Shown one piece after another: positions 5,267 to 8,588 of a stretch of 8,588 nt of DNA (position 1 is its first letter; each line of letters begins with the position of its first letter). The notes beneath the pieces are model-generated. The model had not been told where the DNA came from, searched no databases, and saw only the letters and a list, made by a program, of their open reading frames with translations. Made by a program: the position numbers and the translations under genes. This DNA is from Bacillota bacterium (GTDB taxonomy: Bacteria; Bacillota; Clostridia; Acetivibrionales; DTU013), in NCBI GenBank assembly GCA_023411715.1, contig JAEYOM010000210.1, positions 1 through 8,588 of the forward strand, read 5' to 3'.

Positions 5267-8233
5267 TCACTCCACAAATATGATATACCCGTCTCCGGCC
5301 GCCGTATTGTCTTTCTTTAGTACCCTTACATTATCTCCCTTAGCAATTTCCGAAGTGCTTATCACTTTGCCGTTCTTGATGACGACCGTACTCTTCAGGA
5401 GGCTAATGTCCACATTTCCGCTGTTGTTCCACATATATGTCGCGGAATCGTATACTCTTGCGCCGCGAAGCGAGATGCTGCCGTCGGATACTGAATATAC
5501 CGTGCCCTTAATATTTTCTTTGCCATAAGGCGCAGTGCTTATAAGTACGGCGTTGATGCCGTCGGCTACGACGTAGACCGTCCTCTGCAGATAGCTGTCG
5601 CTCCCGTAGCCCTTGAAATCGCTGATGTTCAAAACGCCGTCATCGCCCAGCACCCTGGTGTCGAGCGTTATATTAACGGTCTTCGGGGTATTGTTGTACT
5701 TCCAGTCCATACCCTGCAATTCGGAGAAGGATTCCAGCGTGAGATCCTTTTCATCGTTGATAGCGCTGATCCTGCCGCGGTAAATAGTCGGGCCGCCGGA
5801 CAACCGGGTCTCGTCGACCTTTATGACTGAAGCGTAATAGTCCCCGCTCGAATAATCCCTGTTCAATGCAAAATACGCCGCGTCATTGTCGCTCAAGCTG
5901 TTTCCCGTCACAAGCCTGCCGTACTTCACAACTATGCTGCCGTCGGAATAGCCGACCTTCCTGTTTTCCCTCGAAAGCATGAAGCTGCCGGAGCCGGATA
6001 CTGCGTTCACAATGGTATCGCTGACGGTAGGCGCTTGCGTATCGAGACTGTTCCTGTAGGAAAGCACAACCGCTTTTTCTTCTCCGCCGTAGGTCTTTTC
6101 AACGGCTATATAAGCCTCATTCGAATACAGCAGCTTGTTTGCATCTTCAATGTCGAGCACCGTATCTCCCGAGTAAATTTTAAAGTTATCGGAAAAAGGT
6201 ACCACCGTAGAACCCTTTCTTGGCGTATAGTCCCAGCTGCCCTTGCTGAAGACCTGCATGCCCATTACCGTAATCTTGTCCGACATATCGTCTATTTTAA
6301 CGATCGTTCCTTTATATATATTGCTGATGTAATGTTCGTCACCCTCGATAGTGATTTCCCTAAGGTCGGTCGATTTGCCGTTTTCATTCAGCAGGAGCCT
6401 TACACGGTCGCCGTCCTTCAATGCCTTAAGCCCTACAAGGAGCTTGTCCCTTATTACGATAACGCTGTTATTCGCAGTTAACACCTGCTGTGAACCGTCA
6501 TCATATTCCACTGCTATCTGCGAAGGGAGCTTTGATATAACTTTTCCGTATTTTGTGGTATAGTTGTCCATCGCGCTGACGGACGCTATGTCTCCATCTT
6601 CGTCGAGCCTGATCCAGGCTGTATCCCCGGCCAGTATCTTATCTGCTTTGACTGATTTATGGTTCTTTAGTATTTCCGTCTTGTTCTGGTCCACATAATT
6701 ATAGGTCCTGAGGAGCGGACCGCTGCTGCTTGTTCCTGAACCGTCTTCGTTGTAAATGGTAAGGTATCCGAGATCAGGATTGTTTTCCTCCACGATACCC
6801 TTCACGATCTTTCTGGCCTCTGTATTTATACCGAAGTCCACACACTGTATAGCCTTGATCAGATTGTTGCCGTCTACTGTGAGTATCGCGGTCACACCGT
6901 CGGTAACACCCGACAGGTCGGATTTGACGCCATTTATTGTAACCGAAGCATTGGGAGCGATCCTGTATGTAGTCATTTCAGTGTTCGACCACTTGAACTG
7001 ATCTCCCGAAATACTCTTAATATCCGGGTAATTCATTTCGAAAAGTTCCACGACATTTAAAAGCTTGTTCGTACGGTCTATACCATAGACCTGGACCGCG
7101 GGATACCTGACATTGTTTACATTTGAAACGGCATTCACGTATTTTACGGTGTTGGAACCGTCGGTTACAAACTGTATCCTGTCCCCCTTCGACAACAGGC
7201 TGCTGTTGCCGATCGCCCCATTTTTGTAAACGACCAGTTCCTTCTTCTGCCCGGTCAACGCGGTGCCGGCATTCTCATTCTTTGCCCCCGCAGCCGTGCC
7301 GGCACCCGCGGAAGTCACAATGGAAACCAGCTTTCCGTCGGGTTCGGTAACAAGGATATTCTTGCCTGTTATAGTTATATTTCCGGAGTAATCCTTTGTA
7401 GAGACGATATCTTTGATTGCGCCGGAACTTTTTGCATATTTAAGAGCTCCCAGGATATAGCTTTCCGCATTTTTGACGATCTGAGCCCCCTGTTCTCTTG
7501 TGACCGACTGCTTCGGGTTTATACGCCCGCCACTCCCGGTCATTACGCCGTTTCGCAGCATTGCCTCAAGATAGCCGAACTTGTCTGGATCTGCGCTTCG
7601 CCAATCGGAATAATTCAACAGTTCCTGATTTTGACTGGCAGGCTGGATATTCAGGGTTTTCGCCAGCCAGTACAGCATTTCCTGCCTCTGGGCGGGACTG
7701 TTCCTCTTGAAACTGTCGGCCGTGAGTGTTTTCTGGTCGGCATTGAATGCGTCCGACAGATTCTGGGCCGTGATCAGACCTTCACTCGCAGCAAGTTGCA
7801 GAAATCCGTCGTACAGCACTTCCATCGGATCTGTTTTTTTGTTTGCAGCGGTACGCGTATTGTTTATGGTTATTCCAAGCTGCTGCGCTTCCGCTTCACG
7901 GCCTGCAGCCCTGTAAGCCGTTGCTATGGCCTCCGCTTTTGTCATTGCGCTTGTTCTGCCGAACCGGCTGCCGGAACCGTTATAACCCTGGACGACCCCC
8001 AGCGCCCCGGCTTCGTATATAGCCTCCGCCGACCAGATGTTTTTGGCGACATCGGTATACTTCATACTGCCAAGGGCCGCCGAAGCCTGCGTATCACCGC
8101 TGTAGACAACAGACGGAATTTCGGCCGCCAATACGGTATTCCCCGGGTAAAAGAGCCCTGTACCGGCCACAGCGGCCGCAAGAATTATAGTAAACAGTTT
8201 AAACTTCGGAAATGATTTATGAAATGTCAGCAA
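5267..8233 (-). CDS. Large exported protein with N-terminal SLH domains and a repeated beta-rich C-terminal region
   Basis: Predicted 988-residue surface or S-layer-associated protein. The start is TTG, with AAAGGAAG at 8247-8240, 6 bases upstream. The signal peptide is about 1-37 (FHKSFPKFK, hydrophobic core, VLAA). SLH modules follow: SLH1 58-110 (KYTDV..., MTKAEAI), a divergent module about 135-195 that lacks a clear TRAE-type motif, and SLH3 206-256 (NYSDW..., VTREQGA). Together they probably provide the wall anchor. Residues 275-988 are an array of perhaps eight degenerate units of about 75-95 residues. Each pairs a strand like KGTIVKI...ITV with a later LxxGDxVRxL or similar turn and a closing V/I-rich strand; clear copies begin near 377, 475, 560, 638, 817 and 907. 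This suggests a chain of small beta-barrel or beta-sandwich modules. There is a single cysteine (Cys464). No catalytic motif is recognised. It is the first gene of a two-gene SLH operon, and a sigma-D-like promoter lies about 100 bases upstream. Confidence 0.92.
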   Translation of the reverse strand: MLTFHKSFPKFKLFTIILAAAVAGTGLFYPGNTVLAAEIPSVVYSGDTQASAALGSMKYTDVAKNIWSAEAIYEAGALGVVQGYNGSGSRFGRTSAMTKAEAIATAYRAAGREAEAQQLGITINNTRTAANKKTDPMEVLYDGFLQLAASEGLITAQNLSDAFNADQKTLTADSFKRNSPAQRQEMLYWLAKTLNIQPASQNQELLNYSDWRSADPDKFGYLEAMLRNGVMTGSGGRINPKQSVTREQGAQIVKNAESYILGALKYAKSSGAIKDIVSTKDYSGNITITGKNILVTEPDGKLVSIVTSAGAGTAAGAKNENAGTALTGQKKELVVYKNGAIGNSSLLSKGDRIQFVTDGSNTVKYVNAVSNVNNVRYPAVQVYGIDRTNKLLNVVELFEMNYPDIKSISGDQFKWSNTEMTTYRIAPNASVTINGVKSDLSGVTDGVTAILTVDGNNLIKAIQCVDFGINTEARKIVKGIVEENNPDLGYLTIYNEDGSGTSSSGPLLRTYNYVDQNKTEILKNHKSVKADKILAGDTAWIRLDEDGDIASVSAMDNYTTKYGKVISKLPSQIAVEYDDGSQQVLTANNSVIVIRDKLLVGLKALKDGDRVRLLLNENGKSTDLREITIEGDEHYISNIYKGTIVKIDDMSDKITVMGMQVFSKGSWDYTPRKGSTVVPFSDNFKIYSGDTVLDIEDANKLLYSNEAYIAVEKTYGGEEKAVVLSYRNSLDTQAPTVSDTIVNAVSGSGSFMLSRENRKVGYSDGSIVVKYGRLVTGNSLSDNDAAYFALNRDYSSGDYYASVIKVDETRLSGGPTIYRGRISAINDEKDLTLESFSELQGMDWKYNNTPKTVNITLDTRVLGDDGVLNISDFKGYGSDSYLQRTVYVVADGINAVLISTAPYGKENIKGTVYSVSDGSISLRGARVYDSATYMWNNSGNVDISLLKSTVVIKNGKVISTSEIAKGDNVRVLKKDNTAAGDGYIIFVE

Positions 8234-8335
8234 TTCAAACTTCCTTTCTGTTTCAGCTTGCAGTATCCTTTAAATGGGTTCAATGCATGACGGCCCGGAT
8301 CCAATATCCTGCGGCTGGTGCTTAACCTTTTATAT

Positions 8336-8363
8336 ATATCGGCGTTTGTCCGACAGTAGTTTA
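8336..8363 (-). promoter_or_regulatory. Sigma-D (sigma-28, FliA-type) promoter-like motif before the SLH operon
   Basis: On the minus strand, TAAA (8363-8360), 16 bases, then GCCGATAT (8343-8336). This matches in every fixed position the Bacillus subtilis sigma-D consensus TAAA-N14-16-GCCGATAT known for flagellar, chemotaxis and autolysin genes. The expected transcript would start near 8328 and have a leader of about 95 bases before the TTG at 8233. A second partial copy, ACCGATAT (8370-8363), has a TAAA 18 bases upstream, longer than the usual spacing. A sigma-D-type factor in this organism is assumed, not seen. Confidence 0.6.
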
Positions 8364-8412
8364 TATCGGTATGTTTCAGTTGTTCGGTTTTAGAAATTAT
8401 TTTGACGAAGAT

Positions 8413-8448
8413 GATGTGATCGTGCGGTAAGCGAATTTTTATCACATC
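8413..8448. repeat. Inverted repeat GATGTGAT-N20-ATCACATC
   Basis: Perfect 8-bp arms at 8413-8420 and 8441-8448, 20 bases apart. The centre lies about 100 bases upstream of the predicted sigma-D start point. No T-run follows on either strand, so it is not a terminator. It could be paired half-sites for a regulator or a long-loop hairpin. The arms resemble the CRP half-site TGTGA, but the spacing is far too wide for a single CRP site. Confidence 0.5.
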
Positions 8449-8485
8449 GGTAATAAGATCAGGCTCAATTGATAAAGCCATTACT

Positions 8486-8504
8486 AAATTTCGAATTGAA
8501 ATTT
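8486..8504. repeat. Palindrome AAATTTC-N5-GAAATTT
   Basis: Perfect 7-bp arms around GAATT, 19 bp in total and AT-rich. The size and symmetry are those of a repressor operator, but AT-rich palindromes are also common by chance. It lies upstream of the inverted repeat and of the promoter motif. Confidence 0.4.
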
Positions 8505-8588
8505 ATTGACCTTCGGAGGTGCTTAAGGTTGGACTAGAAGTTACAGAAAAATATGGATTGAAGATGGGATAGGGGAAGGTTTCTACAA

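Larger units (their letters stand above)
8234..8588. other. Region without a convincing gene upstream of the SLH operon
   Basis: These 355 bases hold the leader and promoter region of the SLH operon. The minus strand has an open frame of 84 codons (8481-8227), but it lacks a Shine-Dalgarno, resembles no family I know, overlaps the start of the SLH gene and spans the sigma-D-like promoter. Bases 8505-8588 show only short open stretches running to the window edge on both strands, none recognisable. No tRNA or known riboswitch is evident. The sites inside the region are listed separately. Confidence 0.6.

Noticed and set aside
5245..5277. Longer start of the 514-residue SLH protein (ATG at 5277), overlapping the upstream gene
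   Set aside because: It would add 11 polar residues before the signal peptide. The G-rich ribosome binding site is placed correctly for ATG 5244.
8227..8481. 84-codon minus-strand open frame upstream of the large SLH gene
   Set aside because: It has no Shine-Dalgarno and no family resemblance, overlaps the SLH gene start by several bases and contains the sigma-D-like promoter. A real small gene is not excluded but is not supported.
8503..8586. Open frame of 27 codons on the minus strand from the right edge to a TAA, possibly the tail of an upstream gene
   Set aside because: Too short and compositionally ordinary; the peptide is not recognised, and the plus strand has a similarly short open stretch there.

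Overview
All four protein genes lie on the minus strand. Codon use, Shine-Dalgarno sequences, secreted S-layer homology (SLH) proteins and a class C (IIC) group II intron together suggest a Gram-positive Clostridia-type organism, plausibly near Ruminiclostridium/Acetivibrio. That placement is inference from style and content; no marker gene fixes it.

Layout in transcription order, right to left. Positions 8588-8234 hold no convincing gene. They form the upstream control region of an SLH operon, with a near-perfect sigma-D (sigma-28, flagellar-type) promoter motif and two inverted repeats further upstream. Next is a TTG-started 988-residue exported protein with SLH modules at its N-terminus and a long, beta-rich, degenerately repeated C-terminal region (8233-5267). 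It is followed after 22 bases by a 514-residue exported protein with three SLH domains at its C-terminus (5244-3700). An 83-base gap with a possible promoter leads to a GTG-started S41 carboxyl-terminal processing protease with a PDZ domain and a C-terminal peptidoglycan-binding-like domain (3616-2024). This protease carries an in-frame 24-bp minisatellite that begins inside its signal peptide. A hairpin terminator (1956-1908) closes that block.

pyrG (CTP synthase, 1771-164) is a separate unit, preceded by an AT-rich leader with an 8-bp hairpin. It ends in a strong intrinsic terminator (152-124). Four bases beyond that hairpin, the 5' end of a class IIC group II intron begins and runs off the left edge (119-1). 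IIC introns are known to insert just behind intrinsic terminators, so this is a textbook insertion context.

How the genes work together: the two SLH proteins and the protease are all predicted to be exported and probably act at the cell wall. The SLH pair is clearly operonic. The protease could be read from the same transcript or from its own promoter. pyrG is a housekeeping gene and probably unrelated to them. I see no clearly new enzymatic system. The most distinctive signals are the intron-terminator junction, the sigma-D-like promoter before the SLH operon, and the minisatellite that grows out of the protease signal peptide.
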